Positions 45,644-52,330 of a stretch of 56,358 nt of DNA are shown in pieces (the first letter of the stretch is position 1; every line of letters starts with the position of its first letter). The stretch spans positions 1 to 56,358 of the forward strand of contig CAITNS010000069.1 of assembly GCA_903893815.1 (NCBI GenBank), read 5' to 3'. A model generated the notes under the pieces. The model had not been told where the DNA came from. It saw only the letters and a list, made by a program, of their open reading frames with translations, and did no database searches. The DNA comes from an uncultured Bacteroidota bacterium (lineage in GTDB: Bacteria; Bacteroidota; Bacteroidia; B-17B0; Aurantibacillaceae). The translations under genes were made by a program, and so were the position numbers.

Positions 45644-46090
45644 TCAATAAATTGCCATAATAGTATATTCCATCCCATTAAAACTCAAAGAATCCTTTTG
45701 TTGTTTATCAGCAAAAACAACTGCTAATGGCGATTTATTAGAAATCACAAAAACCATTTTATCATCAACCGTAATTTTCCCAATAGAAACCGCTATTAAA
45801 AAATAACCTCTATTAGTTTCCACTAAACTACCTTGCTCAATGCATTGAAAATTCATATTGAAATTTATTTTATCAAACTCTAGTAATTTTAATTCTGCTT
45901 CTTTCAATTGAGTGCCTAATTTTTCAATTTCCAATTGCATCATCGCTTTAGAAGTTTCATGCTTATCGCCTGCCGAACTTTTACTCTCGGAATTAGATGA
46001 TTCTTTTACTTCGTTGATGATCGTATTCAAAGAATTTATTTTATCTTTTAAATAATCACGGCAAGCTTGTATGAGTTGTTGTTTTTGCAC
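45644..46090 (-). CDS. GreA/GreB-like C-terminal domain protein (often mislabelled 3-oxoacyl-ACP synthase)
   Basis: 148 residues from GTG 46090. An N-terminal coiled coil (QKQQLIQACRDYLKDKINSL) carries SSAGDKHETSKAMMQLE, the segment shared by a Bacteroidota family related to transcript cleavage factors GreA/GreB, followed by a beta-rich FKBP-like end. The in-frame ATG at 46153 would add about 21 residues encoded by the family A repeat and is less likely; the GTG start aligns with the short N-termini I recall in relatives. Cytoplasmic; probably binds RNA polymerase. Not a ketosynthase, since no catalytic Cys-His-His is present. Confidence 0.7.
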   Translation of the reverse strand: MQKQQLIQACRDYLKDKINSLNTIINEVKESSNSESKSSAGDKHETSKAMMQLEIEKLGTQLKEAELKLLEFDKINFNMNFQCIEQGSLVETNRGYFLIAVSIGKITVDDKMVFVISNKSPLAVVFADKQQKDSLSFNGMEYTIMAIY

Positions 46091-46112
46091 AGTTAAAGAT
46101 GAGGATTTTTTT

Positions 46113-46220
46113 GGAATTGGAACATAGATAAAACGGATGAAGCAGATTAACACAGATAAATTTTGATAAAAAAAATCCGTGTATATCTTTTCTATCCGCC
46201 AAATCCGTGTTCCAATTATT
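46113..46220. repeat. Family A palindromic repeat (A5)
   Basis: GGAATTGGAACATAGAT on the left faces AAATCCGTGTTCCAATTATT on the right; the inner AACGGATGAAGCAGATTAA pairs loosely with the ATCTTTTCTATCC part. Full-length copy, in tandem with A6. Confidence 0.7.
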
Positions 46221-46232
46221 ACAAATACCCTT

Positions 46233-46358
46233 TAATGGAAACACGGATGAAACGGATTGGACGGATTAACGCAGATGAAAAATCAGAATGTCTATTAAAC
46301 GAATCCATCTAAAAAATCCGTGAAAATCTGTTTTATCTGTTCAATCCGTGTTCCTAAT
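46233..46358. repeat. Family A palindromic repeat (A6)
   Basis: TGGAAACACGGATGAAACGG and GGATTAACGCAGATGAA on the left face AAATCTGTTTTATCTG and CAATCCGTGTTCC on the right. It is a second full copy 12 bases from A5. Confidence 0.72.
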
Positions 46359-46428
46359 TACACAAATTATATTAACAACTTCAGTATTTCTGTTAAAAAT
46401 TAAATGAACTGCTAGCACAAGGATATTG

Positions 46429-46436
46429 TATCTTTA
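46429..46436 (+). promoter_or_regulatory. Candidate -7 element of mutS
   Basis: TATCTTTA differs from TAnnTTTG at the last base and ends seven bases before the mutS ATG, predicting a very short leader. Confidence 0.35.
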
Positions 46437-46443
46437 ACCCTCT

Positions 46444-49089
46444 ATGGCTAAGACAACGGAAGTAAAAGAAACACCATTAATGAAGCAATACAACGACATC
46501 AAGGGGAAATACCCTGATGCCATTTTATTATTTCGTGTGGGTGATTTTTACGAAACCTTTGGCGAAGATGCCATTAAAGCCGCTCAAATTTTAGGAATCA
46601 CCTTAACCAAACGCGCTAACGGTTCTGCATCACATATTGAGTTAGCAGGCTTTCCACACCATAGTGTAGACACGTATTTACCAAAATTGGTACGCGCTGG
46701 TTATCGTGTGGCTATTTGCGATCAACTAGAAGACCCAAAACTTACAAAAACTATTGTAAAACGTGGTGTTACCGAGTTAGTAACTCCCGGCGTGACATTT
46801 AATGATAAAGTTTTAGAACATAGAACCAATAATTTTTTAGCGAGTATTCATCTCGATAAAGACAAAGGGGGTGTTAGTTTTTTAGATGTGTCAACGGGCG
46901 AATTTTTAGTCGCTGAAGGATCTTTAACTTATATCGAAAAACTAATTCAAGGTTTTAAGCCTAACGAAATTTTATTTGAAAAAAATAAACGTCAGACTTT
47001 ATTGAATTTAATTGGCGACCGTTTTTACATTTTTGGATTAGATGATTGGGCTTTTACTCAAGACTTTGGTTACGAAGCTTTAACCAAACAATTTGGAACG
47101 AGTTCCTTAAAAGGTTTTGGTATTGAGCATTTGAATTTAGCCATTATGAGCTGTGGTGCTATTTTGCATTACTTAGGCGAAACGAAACACGATAAATTAC
47201 AACATATTACGGCAGTTAGTCGTGTGGAAGAAGACCAGTATGTTTGGCTAGATAGATTTACGGTTCGTAATTTAGAATTGTTTGGTAGCAGCCACGATAA
47301 TGGTAAATGCTTAATTGATATTATTGATACCACGGTAACACCGATGGGTTCGCGTTTATTGAAACGTTGGTTAGCGTTACCATTAAAACAATTGGATTTA
47401 ATTAACGAGCGATTAGAGGTCGTTAATTATTTCGGAACTCATACATCATTACAAAATGATTTAATTTCGCAGTTTAAAGAGATTGGTGATTTAGAACGTT
47501 TGATATCTAAAGTAGCCGCTGGTAAAATTAATCCACGTGAGTTAGTTCAACTAAAACGTGCTTTAAATTTAATTGAATCGATTAAAAGTGTAACAAGTGC
47601 TTGCGAAAATCATTCGCTTCAAAAAATAGCCGAGCAATTAAATCCATGTTTATTAATGCGCGACCGTTTACAAAATGAATTAAACGAAGAAGCTCCTGTA
47701 TTATTAAATAAAGGTAACGTCATCAGTAAAGGTGTAAATGCAGAGCTAGACGAATTACGTGCTATTGCTTTTAGCGGAAAAGATTATTTATTACAAATAC
47801 AACAACGCGAAGTAGAGCGTACTGGTATTTCATCACTAAAAGTTTCTTACAACAATGTATTTGGTTATTATTTAGAAGTAACCAATGTGCATAAAGACAA
47901 AGTTCCAACCGATTGGATTCGTAAGCAAACCTTAACAACAGCTGAGCGTTATATTACACCTGAGTTAAAAGTTTACGAAGAAAAAATATTAGGTGCCGAA
48001 GATAAAATTGCTGTATTAGAACAAACCTTATACGAAGCTTTAGTAAGAGATTTAATTGATTACATTATTCCAATTCAATTAAATGCATCTTTAATTTCTC
48101 GTTTAGATTGTTTATTGTCATTTGCAAAATTAGCTAGAGACAATCAATACGTGCGCCCTACCCTTACTACTGAATTTGCTATTAATATTGTTGATGGACG
48201 CCACCCGGTTATTGAAAAACAATTACCGATTGGAACCGATTACGTCAGTAACTCTGTTTTCTTAGATAATGACACTCAACAAGTAATGATGATTACTGGG
48301 CCTAACATGAGTGGTAAATCTGCTTTATTACGTCAGGTTGCCTTGATTACCTTAATGGCACAAATTGGCTGCTATGTGCCAGCTAAAAGCGCTGAAATTG
48401 GAATCGTTGATAAAATATTTACGCGTGTGGGTGCTAGTGACAATATCTCTTCAGGCGAATCAACCTTTATGGTGGAGATGAATGAAACTGCCAGTATTTT
48501 AAATAACTTAAGTGAACGTAGTTTAATTTTATTAGATGAAATTGGGCGAGGAACTTCTACTTACGATGGTATTTCTATTGCATGGGCTATTGCCGAATAC
48601 ATTCATTCGCAACCAAAAAACAGAGCTAAAACCTTATTTGCGACTCACTACCACGAGTTAAACGAAATGACCACTTATTTTCCTCGCATTAAAAACTTTA
48701 ATGTGTCGGTAAAAGAGTTAAATAATAAAATTATCTTCTTGCGTAAACTACAAGAAGGCGGCAGCGAGCATAGTTTTGGTATTCATGTAGCACGTATGGC
48801 TGGTATGCCAAAACAAGTAGTGGATAGAGCCAACGATATTTTAAAGAAATTAGAAAAAGACCATGAATTAGAGCTATCGGAAGTAGAAATGACAAGTTCT
48901 AACGATGTCATTGATACCATGACAGCTAAAACCAAGAGCAAGAGCGACTATCAGTTGAGTTTTTTTCAGTTAAACGACCCAGTTTTAGAATCTGTGAAAG
49001 ATGAGCTCATAAAAGTGGATATAAACACCCTAACACCTGTGGAGGCCCTCATGAAACTCAATGATATCAAGCGAATGCTAGGGGCGTAA
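46444..49089 (+). CDS. mutS: DNA mismatch repair protein MutS
   Basis: 881 residues, normal length for MutS1. It recognises mismatches and starts repair with MutL. The mismatch-reading Phe35-x-Glu37 is in GDFYETFG; the connector, lever and clamp domains follow; the C-terminal ATPase has Walker A GPNMSGKS (619-626), the [11 protein letters not shown] signature, Walker [17 protein letters not shown] and the FATHYHEL switch His. A C-terminal helical tail of dimer/tetramer type ends the protein. Two tRNA genes with their own promoter follow. Confidence 0.97.
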   Translation: MAKTTEVKETPLMKQYNDIKGKYPDAILLFRVGDFYETFGEDAIKAAQILGITLTKRANGSASHIELAGFPHHSVDTYLPKLVRAGYRVAICDQLEDPKLTKTIVKRGVTELVTPGVTFNDKVLEHRTNNFLASIHLDKDKGGVSFLDVSTGEFLVAEGSLTYIEKLIQGFKPNEILFEKNKRQTLLNLIGDRFYIFGLDDWAFTQDFGYEALTKQFGTSSLKGFGIEHLNLAIMSCGAILHYLGETKHDKLQHITAVSRVEEDQYVWLDRFTVRNLELFGSSHDNGKCLIDIIDTTVTPMGSRLLKRWLALPLKQLDLINERLEVVNYFGTHTSLQNDLISQFKEIGDLERLISKVAAGKINPRELVQLKRALNLIESIKSVTSACENHSLQKIAEQLNPCLLMRDRLQNELNEEAPVLLNKGNVISKGVNAELDELRAIAFSGKDYLLQIQQREVERTGISSLKVSYNNVFGYYLEVTNVHKDKVPTDWIRKQTLTTAERYITPELKVYEEKILGAEDKIAVLEQTLYEALVRDLIDYIIPIQLNASLISRLDCLLSFAKLARDNQYVRPTLTTEFAINIVDGRHPVIEKQLPIGTDYVSNSVFLDNDTQQVMMITGPNMSGKSALLRQVALITLMAQIGCYVPAKSAEIGIVDKIFTRVGASDNISSGESTFMVEMNETASILNNLSERSLILLDEIGRGTSTYDGISIAWAIAEYIHSQPKNRAKTLFATHYHELNEMTTYFPRIKNFNVSVKELNNKIIFLRKLQEGGSEHSFGIHVARMAGMPKQVVDRANDILKKLEKDHELELSEVEMTSSNDVIDTMTAKTKSKSDYQLSFFQLNDPVLESVKDELIKVDINTLTPVEALMKLNDIKRMLGA

Positions 49090-49107
49090 TTTTTTTGAAA
49101 AAAAATT

Positions 49108-49136
49108 TTGTCAAAGCAAAAAAACATATATCTTTG
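49108..49136 (+). promoter_or_regulatory. Consensus promoter of the tRNA-Gly/tRNA-Leu unit
   Basis: TTG (49108-49110), 18 bases, then TATCTTTG (49129-49136), matching TTG-N18-TAnnTTTG. It starts 19 bases after the mutS stop and lies 46 bases before the first tRNA. Confidence 0.75.
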
Positions 49137-49182
49137 CACTCCCGATTAATAAAATTGGTTGTTCTTTTAAATGAAATTACAA

Positions 49183-49255
49183 GCGAAAGTAGCTCAGTTG
49201 GTAGAGCGTAACCTTGCCAAGGTTAAGGTCGCGGGTTCGAGACCCGTCTTTCGCT
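49183..49255 (+). tRNA. tRNA-Gly (anticodon GCC)
   Basis: 73 bases with a complete cloverleaf. Acceptor GCGAAAG pairs with CTTTCGC; the D arm is GCTC-AGTTGGTA-GAGC; the anticodon arm CCTTGCCAAGG has anticodon GCC at 49216-49218; the T arm is GCGGG-TTCGAGA-CCCGT. T is the discriminator and CCA is not encoded. Confidence 0.96.
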
Positions 49256-49303
49256 CGAAAACTAGCTTTAAAGCTCGTTTTTAAACAAAATACCAAAGTA
49301 AAT

Positions 49304-49387
49304 GCCCCGGTGGTGGAATTGGTAGACACGCAGGACTTAAAATCCTGTGTCTTCGCGGACGTACGGGTTCAAGTCCCGTCTGGGGTA
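49304..49387 (+). tRNA. tRNA-Leu (anticodon TAA)
   Basis: 84 bases with the long variable arm of a class II tRNA. Acceptor GCCCCGG pairs with CTGGGGT (G-T at the ends); the anticodon loop CTTAAAA lies between CAGGA and TCCTG, anticodon TAA at 49338-49340; the variable arm is TGTCTTCGCGGACGT; the T arm is ACGGG-TTCAAGT-CCCGT. The discriminator is A, and CCA is not encoded. It is 48 bases after tRNA-Gly and shares its terminator. Confidence 0.95.
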
Positions 49388-49400
49388 CAAATGAAAGAAA

Positions 49401-49429
49401 AAGGTTCAAGCATTGCTTGGACCTTTTTT
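49401..49429 (+). terminator. Terminator of the tRNA unit
   Basis: AAGGTTCAAGC, ATT, GCTTGGACCTT (one G-T pair) and a T run, 14 bases after tRNA-Leu. Confidence 0.85.
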
Positions 49430-49560
49430 GTTTGGATGAAGTACACAAGCTTTGCTTGATGCAAGGACTGAAAAACAAAAAAAGAACTCCTGAGTTTTCT
49501 TTTTCTTTCTCAAAATGACATAACAGGGACTCGCCGAAAGGCAATTCCGTTTGAGACACA

Positions 49561-49590
49561 AAGCTTCTCATGAAAATGAGAGGCTTTTTT
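49561..49590 (+). terminator. Hairpin terminator before the pseudouridine synthase gene
   Basis: AAGCTTCTCAT-GAAA-ATGAGAGGCTT followed by six T. It lies 21 bases before the ATG at 49611 and rules out a start further upstream at 49551. The 49430-49560 stretch before it shows no gene. Confidence 0.75.
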
Positions 49591-49610
49591 GTTTATATTT
49601 AGTTCCATTA

Positions 49611-50249
49611 ATGTTTAAACTCCAAATCATATACGAAGACGCTATTTTACTCGTTTGCAACAAGCCTGCTGGTTTGATGGTTGAACCTGATCGAAACAAT
49701 CACCCTAATTTATTGCAGCAAGTCAAAAATTATTTAAAAGAAAAAACGGGCGATAAAAATCCTTATGCGCAACACTTGCATCGTTTAGATAGGGTAACGA
49801 GTGGCATTGTTTTATTTTCCAAACAAAAAGAACATTTAAGAAATTTGAGCGAGCAATTTGCACAAAGACAAGTTTCAAAATATTATGTGGCGTTAACAGA
49901 GAAAGCACCTGAAAAAAAAGCAGGAATTTTAGAACATTGGCATCGCAAAGAAAAAAAGAAAGCAGTACTGGTGCTTGAAGGAACTGAGTTTGCTGAAAAA
50001 GCAAAATTAGAATATAATGTTCAACCACATGGAAATAATGTTTTGTGGAACATAAAATTGCATACAGGAAAATATCATCAAATAAGAGTGCAATTAGCTA
50101 GCATTGGCTGCCCTATATTGGGAGACGAACTTTACGGCTCAACAGAACCTTACCAAACAAATGCTATTGCTTTGCACGCCGCCAAATTAATTATTAAGCA
50201 TCCTTTAAGCGGAAAAAAAATGGTTTTTGATGCGACACTAAATTTCTAG
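49611..50249 (+). CDS. RluA-family pseudouridine synthase
   Basis: 212 residues from ATG 49611. It isomerises uridines in rRNA or tRNA to pseudouridine. The catalytic Asp60 lies in HRLDRVTSGIVL, preceded by VCNKPAGLMVEPD; the later LHTGKYHQIRVQLASIGCPILGD-type segment (residues about 145-165) is the second family block. It is short and lacks an S4 domain, like the single-domain RluA/TruC-type enzymes. Target site cannot be told from sequence. Confidence 0.93.
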   Translation: MFKLQIIYEDAILLVCNKPAGLMVEPDRNNHPNLLQQVKNYLKEKTGDKNPYAQHLHRLDRVTSGIVLFSKQKEHLRNLSEQFAQRQVSKYYVALTEKAPEKKAGILEHWHRKEKKKAVLVLEGTEFAEKAKLEYNVQPHGNNVLWNIKLHTGKYHQIRVQLASIGCPILGDELYGSTEPYQTNAIALHAAKLIIKHPLSGKKMVFDATLNF

Positions 50250-50252
50250 CTT

Positions 50253-50276
50253 GTGGCTTCGACTCCGCTCAGCCAC
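50253..50276 (+). repeat. Family D hairpin repeat (D1)
   Basis: GTGGCT / AGCCAC arms around the conserved 12-base loop TCGACTCCGCTC. It forms an inverted pair with D2, 44 bases away, between the pseudouridine synthase and GIY-YIG genes. Confidence 0.82.
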
Positions 50277-50320
50277 CATTAATAAACTTAACCTGACACT
50301 TAGTGGAGCCAAAGTTTACG

Positions 50321-50344
50321 GTAGTTGAGCGGAGCCGAAACTAC
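50321..50344 (-). repeat. Family D hairpin repeat, inverted (D2)
   Basis: GTAGTT / AACTAC arms around GAGCGGAGCCGA, the complement of the D1 loop with one change. The stem differs from D1 at two pairs, both compensated. Its last bases overlap the GIY-YIG stop codon. A 7-bp inverted repeat (TAAACTT / AAGTTTA) joins D1 and D2 into a larger palindrome. Confidence 0.82.
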
Positions 50345-50652
50345 ATTTTAACACAGTTACTAAAATGACTTTCATTTACGCATTCAGATAATTTATTTAA
50401 CTCTTCAGGCATTCCTCTCATTAAAGCTTCTTTCTTTTTTCTACACCAACCTTGTACTTGCTTCTCACGATAAAAAGCAAAATCAACTCTTTGAAACTCT
50501 TCATAATAAATCAATTTCACTGGTAATCTTTTTTTAGTATGATTTGCTCCTTCACCATTTTGATGCTGAGTTAATCTCAACTCTAAATTATTTGTACTTC
50601 CTACGTAATAAGTTCCATCATTACATTCCAATATATACATATATCCTTTCAT
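50341..50652 (-). CDS. GIY-YIG nuclease family protein
   Basis: 103 residues forming a single GIY-YIG domain, as in the YhbQ/UPF0213 type. MYILECNDGTYYVGSTN holds the Tyr-Ile-Leu / Tyr-Val-Gly version of the GIY-YIG strands; Arg26 in NNLELRLTQH and Glu63 in AFYREKQVQGW are the usual catalytic Arg and metal-binding Glu. Function is unproven; the fold cuts one DNA strand in homing nucleases and UvrC. The gene is bracketed by two inverted pairs of family D hairpins, and its stop overlaps D2. Confidence 0.9.
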   Translation of the reverse strand: MKGYMYILECNDGTYYVGSTNNLELRLTQHQNGEGANHTKKRLPVKLIYYEEFQRVDFAFYREKQVQGWCRKKKEALMRGMPEELNKLSECVNESHFSNCVKM

Positions 50653-50675
50653 TCAATTTTTTATTTGTAACGCTT

Positions 50676-50701
50676 GGTGACTTCGACTCCGCTCAGCCAC
50701 C
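50676..50701 (+). repeat. Family D hairpin repeat (D3)
   Basis: GGTGACT / AGCCACC arms (one A-C mismatch) around TCGACTCCGCTC, extended outward by GTAACG / CGTTAC. It lies 24 bases upstream of the GIY-YIG start, in plus orientation. Confidence 0.82.
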
Positions 50702-50778
50702 GTTACTTGGTAACACAATATTTATATAGGCAATGAACGGAGTTAAAGTGCTCCTCAATTAAATAAACCCTATGATAG

Positions 50779-51432
50779 TTAGATACAATCGAATGTTAGC
50801 TGAGCGGAGTCGAAGCTAATCTCCTTCAAAACCTGATACTTCCCCACTACTCCATTTTGTAATTTTCTTTCTAAAATAGTAACCTGATTACAGGTAAATT
50901 TTTCTTCGAAAGAATAGTTTTTTATCATCGAAAAACTCTTTTTAAAATGTGCGCGAGGCAGCGCCTTTCCAATAGTTAAATGCGGAACAAAGGAACGTAC
51001 TCGTAATCCTAACAAAACGTGTAATTCCTTATATAACTTAACAATTTGTTCGGAGTTTTCTAATTTAGCATATATCGTATTAGAAGAAGAACCATGTTCG
51101 AAATGGTCAAAACCACTTACATTGATTTGAAATGGATGATTATTAGAAAATAGTTGTTGTACAGCCTTAATAAAACGCTCATTAACTGGACGCATCGTGT
51201 GAAACGACATTAATGAAATGATTTCCGAAGAGTTTAAGTTATAATCGCTTAAACCAATCTCGCGGTGCAATTTATGTTTAAGTAATTTCACTTTGTTTTT
51301 AATCGCGTCGGGCGGCGAAATAATAAAGAAATACTGGTGTACTGTATCTAATACAGGACTTTCTTTTTTAGCTTCAGAAAACAAGGATAACTGAGCTTGT
51401 TGAGCAGTTGAGTTGTGATTTCTAGTATTCAT
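50779..51432 (-). CDS. 2H phosphoesterase (2'-5' RNA ligase-like) protein
   Basis: 217 residues. After a Gln/Ser-rich start, the YFFIISPP strand begins a LigT/2H-type fold. The second catalytic motif is intact (PHLTIGKA, His151-x-Thr153). The first reads SFHTMRP (His78-Thr79-Met80), so the Thr/Ser expected two residues after His is not in place. Members act on 2'-5' or cyclic phosphodiester bonds in RNA. The last 13 residues (ISFDSAQLTFDCI) are largely the family D repeat D4 read as protein, so the natural end has been replaced or extended. Confidence 0.82.
   Translation of the reverse strand: MNTRNHNSTAQQAQLSLFSEAKKESPVLDTVHQYFFIISPPDAIKNKVKLLKHKLHREIGLSDYNLNSSEIISLMSFHTMRPVNERFIKAVQQLFSNNHPFQINVSGFDHFEHGSSSNTIYAKLENSEQIVKLYKELHVLLGLRVRSFVPHLTIGKALPRAHFKKSFSMIKNYSFEEKFTCNQVTILERKLQNGVVGKYQVLKEISFDSAQLTFDCI
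50796..50819 (-). repeat. Family D hairpin repeat inside a coding sequence (D4)
   Basis: TTAGCT / AGCTAA arms around GAGCGGAGTCGA, the exact complement of the D1 and D3 loop. It lies within the last codons of the 2H phosphoesterase gene and pairs in inverted orientation with D3. Confidence 0.82.
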
Positions 51433-51576
51433 GACATTTACTATTTAGTTAACAAAAATCTTTTAATAAAATTACTACATATTACAACATCCTATTGCTA
51501 TAATTTGTAGCAATTTAGTTTTAAGCTATTAAAAAACTAAAAAGTTGGGATTAAAGTCACAAACAACTAGAATTTA

Positions 51577-52323
51577 CTAAATCATATTCAACAACTCCAA
51601 TAATTGTTCTTTTTTTCTGTTGGATACAGGAACAATGGAATCATCTTTCATCACAATATGGCCTTCTGTTTTTTCGAAACAAAATAAATAATTCATATTA
51701 ATTAAATGAGAATTATGTACTCTTAAAAATCCAACATCTGTTAATAAATCATCAAACTCTTTCATCGTACGAGATACCATGATGCGTTTACCATCTAATA
51801 AATAGACTTTGGTGTATCCTCCGTCCGATTCAAAACGAATGACATCGTTTAAATCAACCGAATAAATACGCTCCATCGTTTTCAAAACAATTTTACGTTT
51901 TGTTTTTGCTGGTTCGGTAATGTTGCTTAGCAATGTTTTTAATTTCAAATTTAATTCGTCGCTGTTAAAGGACTCTTCTACTTTTTTAATAGCCGAAATT
52001 AAATTAGATGGCGATAAGGGTTTTAATAAATAATCGAGGGCGCTATACTTAAAGGCTTCGATAGCGTACTCTTGATGAGCAGTTACAAAAATTACTTTAA
52101 AATTAACTTTCTCAAATTTCTTTAATAAATCAAAGCCTGTTCCATCGGGCATTTGAATATCTAAAAATATTAAATCTGGCTGATGCTCAATAATAGCCTG
52201 ATAACCAGACTCTACAGAACCTGCCACAGAAGCCACCTGAATATTTTCGGCATAAGAACTTAATAAATTACAAATTAATTCCTGATTATTTGTTTCGTCA
52301 TCTATAACAACTGCTTTAATCAT
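51577..52323 (-). CDS. LytTR-family response regulator
   Basis: 248 residues. Receiver domain (1-120) with acidic pocket Asp8-Asp9, phosphoacceptor Asp55 (LIFLDIQMPDG), Thr81 and Lys101 (LLKPLSP). The C-terminal LytTR DNA-binding domain (about 140-245) has IVLKTMERIYSVDLNDVIRF and RVHNSHLINMNYL. It is the output partner of the sensor kinase encoded seven bases upstream. LytTR regulators bind paired repeats at target promoters; targets are unknown. Confidence 0.94.
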   Translation of the reverse strand: MIKAVVIDDETNNQELICNLLSSYAENIQVASVAGSVESGYQAIIEHQPDLIFLDIQMPDGTGFDLLKKFEKVNFKVIFVTAHQEYAIEAFKYSALDYLLKPLSPSNLISAIKKVEESFNSDELNLKLKTLLSNITEPAKTKRKIVLKTMERIYSVDLNDVIRFESDGGYTKVYLLDGKRIMVSRTMKEFDDLLTDVGFLRVHNSHLINMNYLFCFEKTEGHIVMKDDSIVPVSNRKKEQLLELLNMI

Positions 52324-52330
52324 ATTTTTT

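Larger units (their letters stand above)
46091..46443. other. Divergent gap filled by two family A repeats
   Basis: Between the GreA-like gene and mutS. It contains A5 (46113-46220), A6 (46233-46358) and a TATCTTTA box (46429-46436) just before mutS. No gene is seen. Confidence 0.65.

Noticed and set aside
46091-46153. ATG 46153 as the start of the GreA-like gene
   Set aside because: The extra residues come mostly from the family A repeat and make a hydrophobic stretch foreign to the family. GTG 46090 is favoured, though not proven.
49214-49571. Protein frames over the tRNA genes on both strands
   Set aside because: They run through two well-formed tRNAs and have no protein-like features.
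49551-49610. Start of the pseudouridine synthase at 49551
   Set aside because: A terminator hairpin (49561-49590) would lie inside the gene; ATG 49611 begins at the conserved N-terminus.
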